From: Bifidobacterium bohemicum DSM 22767
GTDB lineage: Bacteria > Actinomycetota > Actinomycetes > Actinomycetales > Bifidobacteriaceae
DNA: 64,000 bases
Reading direction: 5' to 3'
Assembly: GCF_000741525.1 (NCBI RefSeq)
Contig: NZ_JGYP01000002.1
Span: 558,001-622,000 of the forward strand
The position numbers were made by a program, and so were the translations under genes. The notes below the pieces were generated by a model, which did not search any database, was not told the DNA's origin, and saw only the letters and a list, made by a program, of their open reading frames with translations. Positions 38,945-48,218 of this stretch are shown here, in pieces (positions within the stretch are counted from its first letter, which is position 1; each line of letters begins with the position of its first letter).

Positions 38945-39778
38945 ATGATCACGCCCGCAGACCTGGCCCACATGATGGCCAACGCCTCAGGCGAGCATAC
39001 CCAAAATGGCCCCACACCCGGCCAACCGCTTTACACCTCGGAGTCGAACAGGATTCGACGGAACGCGCGGGGCGATTGCCGACAGCTGACCGAGGCCGAC
39101 CTGCTCGACGGTTATGCCCAATGCGTCGATTCCGACGACGGCATCGCGGCACGGGCCGTAATCACCGAAGTCTCACGCGACGCTCACGAGCAGACGTCGC
39201 ACCCCCTTGAGACCCACGAAAATGGGCAGCCATCCAAGCATTCCGCCTATTCGGACGGCGCGCCCACCCCTAAAATCATGCCGCACCATCGCAACACGGA
39301 ATCCCCGTCCAAGTTCGCAACCCTTGACGCCCAGGAGCTCCCGGTCGAACGGGAGTACTCGGCGGGCGGCCTGATTTTCGACGAGCACGGCAGAGTGGCT
39401 TTGATCGCGCGGCACTCACGCAATGGCCATCTTGAGTGGTGCCTGCCGAAAGGCCACATCGAAAAGGGCGAGACCCCGGAGCAAACGGCCGTGCGCGAAG
39501 TGCATGAGGAGACCGGGATCCTCGGAGAAATAGTCGACTCAATCGCGACGATCGATTACTGGTTCACCGGCACCTCACAGCGGGTCCACAAACTCGTCCA
39601 TCATTTCGCACTGCGCAGAATCGGCGGCGAACTGACCGTCGAGGGGGACCCGGATCATGAGGCGGAGGATGCCATTTGGGTGAATTTCGACGATCTCGAA
39701 AGCGTGCTGAGTTACCCTAACGAGCGTAAGATCGCATGGCTGTGGGCCCGAAAGCAGAACAAGCGGGGTAACGAGTGA
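38945..39778 (+). CDS. Nudix hydrolase
   Basis: 277 residues. The Nudix box is complete: G-x5-E...REVHEETGILGE after LPKGHIEKGETPEQ. The first 130 residues are a hydrophilic region of unknown role before the catalytic domain (EYSAGGLIFDEHGR). Nudix enzymes remove nucleoside diphosphate derivatives. It heads a conserved actinobacterial set with DUF6049 and murJ genes, and its stop overlaps the next start. Confidence 0.88.
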   Translation: MITPADLAHMMANASGEHTQNGPTPGQPLYTSESNRIRRNARGDCRQLTEADLLDGYAQCVDSDDGIAARAVITEVSRDAHEQTSHPLETHENGQPSKHSAYSDGAPTPKIMPHHRNTESPSKFATLDAQELPVEREYSAGGLIFDEHGRVALIARHSRNGHLEWCLPKGHIEKGETPEQTAVREVHEETGILGEIVDSIATIDYWFTGTSQRVHKLVHHFALRRIGGELTVEGDPDHEAEDAIWVNFDDLESVLSYPNERKIAWLWARKQNKRGNE

Positions 39779-42495
39779 GCAAAGCTATCACACATTCTCG
39801 TCTCGGAATCGGAAACACCATGCACGCGATCGGCACTTTCGAAATCGCACACGATTTCTTTCGAACCACGAACGGTCCGGTTAGGCCCGCGGACGACCCG
39901 GATCAACCCCGATACGACGCACGTGCCAACGAGACGGCAAAACCACCGAAGCATGTAATCCCAGCGGTCAGCGCACTGCTTGCATCGCTTGTCCTGCCAT
40001 TATCCCTGATGTTCGGCGCGACCACGGCAAACGCCACCGAACCGCAGGGCCAGGTTGCAGGGTGGCCGCAAAATCAGGGCATGGCCGTTACGCAGAAATC
40101 CGAAAGCAAGGCTCCGGCGACGGTCGTCATCACCGAATCGACGCCTGTGGTCACGGCAAGTTCCGGGTACCATATCAAACTGTCCATCACCAATCACACC
40201 GGCGAAAGCCTTCCGGCAGGCAAGCTTCAGGTGTCCACCAACCAGCATTACAATTTTGCCTCCCGCACGGATTTGCAGGATTGGGCGGAAGGCGACACGG
40301 CGATTCCCACGACCAACAAACTCGGCGAGGCGGACGTCCCAGCAATCGGACCCGACTCCAAGGTCGAAGCGAGCGTCGACACGCCGGCCGACAATCCGAC
40401 TTTGGCTTCGATACTCAGCTGGGGCCCCAAGCCGGTGCTCGTGACGTACCTCGCCGGGCAGGACGGGGCGGACCATGAGCCCATAAGCGCGATCCGAACC
40501 TTCATGACCCGTTCCGGAGACGGAATCCCCACGGCCGACACCCCCCCGATGGACATAACAATCGCCATGCCGCTGACGACCAGCACATGGAACGTCGACC
40601 CGGATACGGTAACAAAATATCTCACATCCGGCGACGACGAATCAAAATCGACGGACACCGCACACGACACGTCCGCCAACGGAGCGAACGGCAAACCCAA
40701 CGCGCAGGGCACGGCTCCCGGCGCAACGAGCGCATCGAAAACCGGCCAAAACCCCGGTGGAACAACGCACGAAACCGATCAGACCGACTTGGAACGTCTG
40801 GCACTGACCCCTACGGCCGCGCAGTCCGCCAACGGGACGAACGGCGACGGACAAAGCGATGCGGCCAAAACCACGCTCAAACCGACAGACAGACTGCCGA
40901 AAAGCGTGGAACAGCTGATTGCCAAACACACCAAGCTTCAAGTCGTCATCGATCCCGCATATGCCATGCGCCTTAAGATTCCGCCTCAGTCAAGCGGCAT
41001 CATGCAGCCCGGCGCGTTCGACATCACCTCATACTCGGCGTTGGGCGACGACGCGGCCTATCGCAGTGCCGGCATAACACCGGGGCTCTGGAACGAGGCC
41101 GGCGCGCAGGATCAATGGCGCAATGCGCTCGGAGAGGCCAAACAGGGGGCGGCCGCCTATGCCTGGCAAGGCGACACGAAATGGACCGTTGCGGCCCTTG
41201 CGGCGGCACGCAGTCAGGGGTACGGAACGGTCATCGCGCAGGGCACGGTGGACGAAGGCAACACGGACACGACCCAGACCGCGAAATACCTTATTCCGAC
41301 CCCCTCAGGCGACGTAACGCTTCTAGCCGCCCAGAGCGTGCTGACCGAGCTGGCACAAGGCCACAGCACCGCAAAATCCGCCGAAGGCGAGACCAGCGAC
41401 GCCGGACGACTCGCCCGGTTCATGGCCCAGACGGCCTTCTACCAGATGGAACGGCCCTACACGGCACGCAATATTCTGGTATGCTTGGGAACCTCGGCCG
41501 GCACCGCTTCCGGAGCGCAAGACGCCGACGCGCTCATGCACGCGGTGGAACAGGCGCCATGGCTCAGGCAAAGCGATCTGAAAACCCTGAATGCCAGCCA
41601 GACCGCAGAGCATCTTACCGACGAACGGGCACAACGGCTGTTGCCGTCCTCCGGTGCGCTAAGCAGTCAGAACCGCGGCCGCCTACAACGGGATTTGACC
41701 AGACTGTCCGCAAGCCGGAACGACATCGCTCGATTCGAAAACTCGATACTCTCCAAACCCACAGAAAACGGCCCAAAAGGCGCCACAGGCGCCAAAACGG
41801 ACGGCCACGGCATGGGCCATCCCAGAAGCTCAAACACCGCCAACGACTCCGGCGACGCGCAATCGTTGGCGCGGCAGGACGCGCGAGATACCGCGAAACG
41901 TTCAAAGAACGGCGCTTCATGGATTCATGAAATCCTCATGTTGCATGACGCGATTGGTCTGAACGCGCTGTCCATCAACAGCAACGTCAGCGACCCGCCA
42001 TCAGGCGATGTCGGGGCGGGAGCCACCGGTGCCCTTCTGGGCGATCGCATGACATCCAGTGCCGTGAGCGTTGCATCGCAGCTTGTGGGCGGCGTGTCGA
42101 TCACCCCTTCGGAACCCATCACCATTGTGAGCGAATCCGCCACGATGCCTGTCACCATCCGCAACAACCACCCTTATCCCGTACAAGTGAAGGTCTCCTC
42201 AATCACCGACTCCATGGAAATCGTGACTTCCCGCCTCCAGACCGTCACGATACCGGCGAAAAGCGAGACGCAGACCACCTTCACCATCCGCGCCTCAACT
42301 TCCGGCTCCACAGACGCGCACCTCAACCTGCTGGACCGCAACAGATCAGCGTTCGGGTCGCCACAGACCACACATATCACCTGCGCCATGCGCCTAAGCG
42401 ACAAGAGCGGCCTCGCGTTCATCGGCGTCTCGCTGCTTTTCGGCGTTCTGGGGCTTTGGCGCCAGTTCCACATTAAGAAGGACCCGGATCAATGA
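39775..42495 (+). CDS. DUF6049-type secreted or membrane envelope protein
   Basis: 906 residues. After about 60 residues there is a signal-like helix (VSALLASLVLPLSLMFGATTANA), then a long extracellular part with Asp/Thr-rich linkers and Ig-like strands near the end (VTIRNNHPYPVQVKVSS), closing with one membrane helix at about 880-897. Identified mainly by its conserved place between a Nudix gene and murJ, where actinobacteria carry a DUF6049 protein. Probably part of a cell-wall assembly machine. A GTG start overlaps the previous stop by four bases. Confidence 0.7.
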   Translation: MSKAITHSRLGIGNTMHAIGTFEIAHDFFRTTNGPVRPADDPDQPRYDARANETAKPPKHVIPAVSALLASLVLPLSLMFGATTANATEPQGQVAGWPQNQGMAVTQKSESKAPATVVITESTPVVTASSGYHIKLSITNHTGESLPAGKLQVSTNQHYNFASRTDLQDWAEGDTAIPTTNKLGEADVPAIGPDSKVEASVDTPADNPTLASILSWGPKPVLVTYLAGQDGADHEPISAIRTFMTRSGDGIPTADTPPMDITIAMPLTTSTWNVDPDTVTKYLTSGDDESKSTDTAHDTSANGANGKPNAQGTAPGATSASKTGQNPGGTTHETDQTDLERLALTPTAAQSANGTNGDGQSDAAKTTLKPTDRLPKSVEQLIAKHTKLQVVIDPAYAMRLKIPPQSSGIMQPGAFDITSYSALGDDAAYRSAGITPGLWNEAGAQDQWRNALGEAKQGAAAYAWQGDTKWTVAALAAARSQGYGTVIAQGTVDEGNTDTTQTAKYLIPTPSGDVTLLAAQSVLTELAQGHSTAKSAEGETSDAGRLARFMAQTAFYQMERPYTARNILVCLGTSAGTASGAQDADALMHAVEQAPWLRQSDLKTLNASQTAEHLTDERAQRLLPSSGALSSQNRGRLQRDLTRLSASRNDIARFENSILSKPTENGPKGATGAKTDGHGMGHPRSSNTANDSGDAQSLARQDARDTAKRSKNGASWIHEILMLHDAIGLNALSINSNVSDPPSGDVGAGATGALLGDRMTSSAVSVASQLVGGVSITPSEPITIVSESATMPVTIRNNHPYPVQVKVSSITDSMEIVTSRLQTVTIPAKSETQTTFTIRASTSGSTDAHLNLLDRNRSAFGSPQTTHITCAMRLSDKSGLAFIGVSLLFGVLGLWRQFHIKKDPDQ

Positions 42496-45086
42496 GTTCG
42501 TCAGTGCGTCATAATTCGCTCGTCATGGCCGCAGGCACGGCGGCGTCCCGTATCACCGGTCAGATACGTACGATTCTTCTGGCTGCGGCAGTGGGCACGA
42601 CCGGGCTGGCCGCGAACGCCTACCAGGCCGGCTCGCAGATTCCACAGGTCATCTTCACGCTTGTCGCCGGCGGCATCTTCAACGCGGTGCTCGTGCCGCA
42701 AATCGTGCGCACCCTCGAAAACGAGGATGCCGAAGACAGGCTCAACAAGCTCATCACCTTTGCAATCGCCATGCTTTTGGCCGTTACGGTCGTGGTGGCG
42801 GCATTCACACCCCTTCTGACACGCCTGTACGTCAACGGCGACAGCGATATGTTCGCGCTTTCCACGGCGTTCGCGCTGTGGTGCGTGCCGCAGATATTTT
42901 TCTACGGCCTTTACACCGTGGTCGGGCAGATCCTCGCGGCCAAGGACCATTTCGGAGCCTACGCATGGAGCTCGGTGGGCGCCAACCTGATCAGTTGCGC
43001 AGGTTTCGCGGCCTTCATCGCGCTGTTCGGACGCGCGGACCGCCAGCCACTGGAGTATTGGACGACCGGCAAACTTGCGCTGACAGCCGGCACCTGGACG
43101 CTCGGCGTGGCCTTCCAGGCTCTGGTGCTGTTCGCTCCCCTCGCTCGCACCGGACTGCATTACAGGCCGAGTTGGGGGCTGCGCGGCATCGGTCTACGCA
43201 TGATGGGTCCCGTGGCGGCCTGGAGCCTTGGCATCGTGGTCATCGACCAGTTGCAGACCATCGTCAACCAACGCGTCATGACCAGCGTTCCGGACGCCGC
43301 CATGCGCATGCTGCATCTGAGCGAGTTCGACGTGGCCGGCAACGCCAGCTTCCAAAACGCCTACACCATTTACATCCTGCCCTATTCCCTCATCGCCGTA
43401 TCGATAGCGACTGCGGTTTTCCCCAAAATCTCGCAGGCCATCTCGGTGGACGACATCGACGATGCGCGGCGAACACTCAGCGATGCGATGCGAAACTCCT
43501 GGCTGCTCATGTGCTTCTTCACCGTCGCCTTCCTCGTGATTCCGGTACCCATCACTCGCGCGCTGCTGCCTTCCGTGAACATCTCCGAGGCCATATTGAT
43601 TTCGGGACCGCTGACCACGCTTGCATTCGGGTTGCCCGTGGCGGCCGTTACCCTCATCGTGCAACGCACATTCTACGCCTTTGAGGATGGTTGCCGCCCC
43701 TTCATCTTCACAGTGCTGGTCACAGGCTCAGAGATAGTGCTACTGCTACCTGGCACGTTGATGTTTTCACCGGCAAACTGGGCCACGCTGCTTGGGGCGA
43801 CGATGTCAGCAGGGTATGTGGTGACATTCCCTGTGTTGCTATGGCAGATCGTCAAACGCTTCGACGGCCGGCTTGACGGCCGGCAGGTCAGCGCCACGTT
43901 CGTCAAAGCCATCGCGGCCTCGCTTGTTTCGACCGTCGGTGGTCTGCTCCTCCGACACCCCGTATATCGGTTGTTCGGAGCAAGCCTCGAAGCCGGGCAT
44001 GGTCATCACGGCGGACACATGAGCTGGATGCAGGCCGTGGGCATCTGCGTGGTGCTGGGTGCGGCGATTTTGGCGCTGTATGTGACGGTGCTTTGGGCGT
44101 TGCGCACACGTGAACTGGACTCCGCGGTACGTGGCTTGGCTGCACGGTTTGGGCGAAACAAGACGAACGCTTCGGAAGTCATCCCAACGGTCGAATCGGA
44201 TGCGGACAAGCAATCCGACAAGCCGCTGGCGACGAAAAGCGCCACGCGCACCATACGTTCGCAGACCCCGACACCCGAGGCCCCCGAAACATCTGGACAC
44301 TTGGATTTCAACGCCACGCCCGGTCGGCCTTTCGGCGAAACCGAACAGGGCCGTCATCGGTGCGACGATCGCGCCGAGAATCCGAGCGCGCCGAACGAAT
44401 CGAAGCAGGGCAGCATCGCACACGACGCTTCGCATCACGCCGAATCCGCCGGCAACGCCCTATGGTACGAGACTCTCAATGATTTTGAACTACCCGAAAA
44501 CCTCACACCACCGACCCTTACCCCGTTTGTACCGTATGATTCCCAAAGTGACGACACTTCCGGTGGCCCCGATTCCCATACGGACCGGAACGTGAACCAA
44601 GGCGTTCCAGGACAAGGGAACGTGGCGGACGACAGCCACACCGTCGGCACTGCCTACCCTGCCGATACTTTCAGTCCGGGCTTGAGCGGGCTTGTTCTCG
44701 GAGACGACGCCTCCTCCAGCGTTCCCGATGGCAAAAGCCACACAGGTGACTCAAGGGGCACGAGCGCCTCAAGCGCCATGAGCGCCGCCGACATTACCGA
44801 TGGCGTAAGCCGCATGGAATCCGGCTCCCCAGTGTTTGCGCTGCCCTTGGAACCCAAGGAGTCGCCCGTTCCCGTAAATGCCACCCCACGATCACTGTTC
44901 GCCGAAGCAGACCCTACCGCGGCCGCAGTGCAACCGATGGGTCCGTTGCCCGAGCAAACGCACGTTCGAGGCGACATCAGCTGGATTCCCGACGATCCGG
45001 CCGGCACGAGGCGCCACCGCGAGCCGGTCGAATCGCCCCACATTGCCAGACACCGCCATCGGGCGCAAAACAGCGAACAATCATAA
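42492..45086 (+). CDS. murJ: Lipid II flippase MurJ with long C-terminal tail
   Basis: 864 residues. The first 545 form a multi-helix membrane protein of the MOP superfamily with the MurJ start pattern (AAGTAASRITGQIRTILLAAAVG) and an FFYGLYTVVGQILAAK-like segment. MurJ flips lipid II for peptidoglycan synthesis. The remaining 300 residues are a charged, low-complexity cytoplasmic tail. In Mycobacterium the MurJ protein carries a fused pseudokinase; here that part is encoded by the next gene. The start overlaps the DUF6049 stop. Confidence 0.92.
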   Translation: MSSSVRHNSLVMAAGTAASRITGQIRTILLAAAVGTTGLAANAYQAGSQIPQVIFTLVAGGIFNAVLVPQIVRTLENEDAEDRLNKLITFAIAMLLAVTVVVAAFTPLLTRLYVNGDSDMFALSTAFALWCVPQIFFYGLYTVVGQILAAKDHFGAYAWSSVGANLISCAGFAAFIALFGRADRQPLEYWTTGKLALTAGTWTLGVAFQALVLFAPLARTGLHYRPSWGLRGIGLRMMGPVAAWSLGIVVIDQLQTIVNQRVMTSVPDAAMRMLHLSEFDVAGNASFQNAYTIYILPYSLIAVSIATAVFPKISQAISVDDIDDARRTLSDAMRNSWLLMCFFTVAFLVIPVPITRALLPSVNISEAILISGPLTTLAFGLPVAAVTLIVQRTFYAFEDGCRPFIFTVLVTGSEIVLLLPGTLMFSPANWATLLGATMSAGYVVTFPVLLWQIVKRFDGRLDGRQVSATFVKAIAASLVSTVGGLLLRHPVYRLFGASLEAGHGHHGGHMSWMQAVGICVVLGAAILALYVTVLWALRTRELDSAVRGLAARFGRNKTNASEVIPTVESDADKQSDKPLATKSATRTIRSQTPTPEAPETSGHLDFNATPGRPFGETEQGRHRCDDRAENPSAPNESKQGSIAHDASHHAESAGNALWYETLNDFELPENLTPPTLTPFVPYDSQSDDTSGGPDSHTDRNVNQGVPGQGNVADDSHTVGTAYPADTFSPGLSGLVLGDDASSSVPDGKSHTGDSRGTSASSAMSAADITDGVSRMESGSPVFALPLEPKESPVPVNATPRSLFAEADPTAAAVQPMGPLPEQTHVRGDISWIPDDPAGTRRHREPVESPHIARHRHRAQNSEQS

Positions 45087-45220
45087 CCGCGTCAAAAAAC
45101 CGACACAAAACTTTGCCACAAAACCTATCCAGGTTCTCCCAGAGCCGGTTAGAATGAATAAGGCGGATCCAGTATCCGCGCACTGAATTGCGTTTAGCCG
45201 AAATCGACAATCGGGGTATC

Positions 45221-47461
45221 ATGAGGCCACAGCTGGGAGACATCGCCATCAATCGTTACACATTGGTGTCGCAGCTACGTAGCGCCGCAGGCATCGAGGT
45301 CTGGAAAGCCAACGACAGGATTCTTGCGCGGGATTGCCAGCTATTTGTCGTAACCGACGAAACGGCGTTCTCCAGCGTCGAGGCAATCGCCTCATCCCTG
45401 GCGCTTTCACGCAATTCCCGATTCACCCGAATCATACAGATGCACTACGTCGACCGAGTGCCCGTACTCATTACGCAACTGGATGGCGGCGATACGTTGA
45501 GCAGCTATTTGAGCGACGATTCCCATCACACGTTGAGCCACAACGCCATGCGTTCCATCGTGGGAGAGTGCGCCCAAGCCGCGCAGACTCTGCTCGAAGA
45601 CGACCTGACACTCAACTGTCTGAATACCGATGTAGTACGTATCACTTCAAAAGGCGTCCAAATCGCCGACGCCCCGGTGAACGCTCTGCTCGCACAGAAG
45701 CCTCAGATACCTCAGCCCCGCAAGCTGAACGCGGAGCAAACGGTCGTGCGCCAGTTGTCCCTGTTGCTGTATGCGATGGTCACCGGTCGGCCGAGCTCGG
45801 CAATCAACGGCATCGACCTATCGGCGATGGACGAACGAACACCTGAGGAATTCCTGAGTATTTGCGGACGTGGACTGACCCCAAGCGGGGAAATTAAGCC
45901 GACGAACAACGGCAAGCGGAGCGACGACAACCACGGGCAGAAAAAAATGCCCATCATCTCCCTGAATGAATTCTTGGCGTTACTGGGCGATTGGACACCA
46001 ATGACGGATCTGCCCGCTGAAGATCTGACCCGCCCAACCGCAGACGGACAGGCCTCCATCGTCTCCGCGGCGTTACGTACTCCTAAGCCGAAGGACGTCC
46101 TCGACTTCCCGAATGCCCTGTTTCAGAACCAGCTGCAATTCCGAGCATTGCAACAGTCGTCCCCAGGGCAAACCGAGCACACAACAACGTCAGGACCGAA
46201 CAAAACAGAGGCCTCTACGCCCGATGAGCTTCCCGCACCATCCGGCTCCGGCACACCTTCCGCACAGAGTCGGCACCATAAATGGTGGAACCATCACCGA
46301 GACGCAAGTCCGAGATCGGAAGACGCACCGGTTCCCGGCCGGCCTTTCGCCTCTGAACTGCCTTCGCCCGACCTGCATGACCTGACGGCCGCCGAGGTCG
46401 CAGGCGCGTTCAAACCGCTGGACCCTTTAGCGGACAATGACTTGTTCGGTGAATTCAACCAGGTACCGGGCTCTTCCGCCAATGAAACGATGCATTTCGA
46501 TTTCTCCACGACCATGCACGGCGCACCCGACGTATCCGGGGGTCAGTCACACGGACTCGAAGCCACCAGCCGTATTCCTCTGTTTGACAGTGACGGCGAA
46601 GTGATCGAACCCGGCCAAGAGTCCGCTCGCGCACTCGCCGCCGAGGAGCAGGCTCAGGCGGATGCCCCTGCTGCGGCGCTACCCCCCAGCTTCATACCGC
46701 AGCAAAACGCGCACAACACGGCACAACGCGAGGAATCGGAGGACGACGAAAGCATTGCCGACACCCCGATCCTGGGCAAACTCACGACTAAAGTGGTCGC
46801 CATCGTGATTGTGGCACTGCTTATCATCACGGCGGCATGCACGGCGTTCTACGCTTTGGGCAAGAGCCACGGTACCGCTGAATACAAGCAGACCAGTTCG
46901 AACCCCTGGCCGAACATGAACCTCAACGACGTCCCGTTCGGAGATCAGGGCAACGGCGGCGAAACGGCACCTGATCAATCAAAGAATCCGGGCAATCCAA
47001 GCAGTCCAAATAGTCCTTCCGGCCAGACGGCCTCCAACGCTGACGGGCAATCCGGTTCAAAGGGCAGGAAGCGCGCGGTAAGTGCCACGAAAAACGCCGG
47101 TCGTGTACCCGCCCCGGCGATTCCCGCCAACACCACCCCGTTTGCGATCGACAAGCAGGAGTTCCTCGAAAACCCATCAGGTCAATCGGGTTTGGCGTAT
47201 TATATTCATCTTCAGCAACCGGAAAGCGCGTACCGTTTTGTCATTCATGCCCGGTCTTCCGGCGGGAAGGGCCACCTGATCGCCGGCACCACCAAAGATC
47301 CGACGCAAGGGCAGGAACTCGTGGAGTTCACCTTCGACGCAAATGGCACGACGGACGTCAAATTCAAACAGCAGTCCAAGACACAGGACTACATGCTCTG
47401 GGTGCCGATGGACTCGTTGCCGGGCAACCAGCTCTACATCGACAAGGTGCAGCTGTACTGA
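45221..47461 (+). CDS. Pseudokinase with membrane helix and outer sugar-binding-like domain
   Basis: 746 residues from MRPQLGDIAINRYTL. The N-terminal 240 residues resemble a protein kinase fold, but the glycine loop is poor (LRSAAGIEVW) and no HRD or DFG motif is seen, so it should lack activity. A long linker, a membrane helix at about 525-547 (VVAIVIVALLIITAACTAFY), and a C-terminal beta-rich domain (about 640-746) follow. This order matches the C-terminal part of mycobacterial MurJ, whose pseudokinase recruits an FHA protein when phosphorylated. A TTG start at 45188 is possible but less likely. Confidence 0.75.
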   Translation: MRPQLGDIAINRYTLVSQLRSAAGIEVWKANDRILARDCQLFVVTDETAFSSVEAIASSLALSRNSRFTRIIQMHYVDRVPVLITQLDGGDTLSSYLSDDSHHTLSHNAMRSIVGECAQAAQTLLEDDLTLNCLNTDVVRITSKGVQIADAPVNALLAQKPQIPQPRKLNAEQTVVRQLSLLLYAMVTGRPSSAINGIDLSAMDERTPEEFLSICGRGLTPSGEIKPTNNGKRSDDNHGQKKMPIISLNEFLALLGDWTPMTDLPAEDLTRPTADGQASIVSAALRTPKPKDVLDFPNALFQNQLQFRALQQSSPGQTEHTTTSGPNKTEASTPDELPAPSGSGTPSAQSRHHKWWNHHRDASPRSEDAPVPGRPFASELPSPDLHDLTAAEVAGAFKPLDPLADNDLFGEFNQVPGSSANETMHFDFSTTMHGAPDVSGGQSHGLEATSRIPLFDSDGEVIEPGQESARALAAEEQAQADAPAAALPPSFIPQQNAHNTAQREESEDDESIADTPILGKLTTKVVAIVIVALLIITAACTAFYALGKSHGTAEYKQTSSNPWPNMNLNDVPFGDQGNGGETAPDQSKNPGNPSSPNSPSGQTASNADGQSGSKGRKRAVSATKNAGRVPAPAIPANTTPFAIDKQEFLENPSGQSGLAYYIHLQQPESAYRFVIHARSSGGKGHLIAGTTKDPTQGQELVEFTFDANGTTDVKFKQQSKTQDYMLWVPMDSLPGNQLYIDKVQLY

Positions 47462-47647
47462 CTCGGCGCCGAGACGCGGGAATGTACCAGCGGCCGCCAA
47501 TAGCGGATGAATCTAAGTCGGTCGTCGCTTGCCTAACGACCGGCAACAACGCGTTCGCCAACGTAAAACAGAACGTCACGTGGCAGGACAAGAACGACCC
47601 GAACAACATCGTACGAATCGGCGGATAGCCGGGCTTTATCTGACCTC

Positions 47648-47740
47648 TTTTCGGCAGAAACGGTTGAACATGCCGAAAAAGGACCATTTGGAAGCGCTAA
47701 TTGGCCCCTTTTCGGCAGAATCATTCAGCCATGCTGAAAA
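47648..47740. repeat. Two copies of a 32-bp inverted repeat
   Basis: TTTTCGGCA, a 14-base spacer, then TGCCGAAAA at 47648-47679; the same with one change (TGCTGAAAA) at 47709-47740. The copies are 61 bases apart. They could be paired operators or bidirectional terminators in the otherwise gene-poor gap 47462-48218, which also begins with the palindrome CTCGGCGCCGAG right after the pseudokinase stop. Confidence 0.6.
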
Positions 47741-47842
47741 ACAGCCGCTAGAATGCACCGCAGACACCGACGAGACAACCGGCAGCGCAACCGGCAGCGC
47801 AGAAACAGTCGGCAATCCCACCCCCGCCAACGATGGACGACG

Positions 47843-47962
47843 GGGATCTGGCACGGCGGTTACCTACATCTTTACGACACGGGACTGGCTCCGGAAGGCT
47901 GGTTCCCAAGTTACCTCAGCACTTACATCGAATCCGACGTGCGCGGCAAGCTGGTGGGGTGA
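47843..47962 (+). pseudogene. Fragment of an AAA/DUF4143 ATPase gene
   Basis: About 40 codons read IWHGGYLHLYDTGLAPEGWF followed by SYLSTYIESDVRG, which matches the internal signature of DUF4143-type ATPases (GGYP-LYD then WF-SYL-TY-ERDVR). Nothing before or after it in any frame continues the family, so it is a remnant. A different member of the same family lies at 58967-60257. Confidence 0.6.
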
Positions 47963-48218
47963 GGCGGCACACTCACGCAATGCATGCCACGCCTGACCCA
48001 ACCGTGGCGGCGGCACTGGGCGGCGGACGGGATGGCTGCACGTACGGCGACAACACAGGAATTCCGGTTAACGCATAATTTGCACCAACCGTGACGAAGC
48101 AGTGCTCGTTCAGCATCTAAGGTGAACGAAACAACATAATCCGACTAGAATGTCTCCGTATATCTTCTTCGGGATCAAACGCGCAACCGGTCGGGACGAG
48201 CGCAAAGAAAGGACACGT

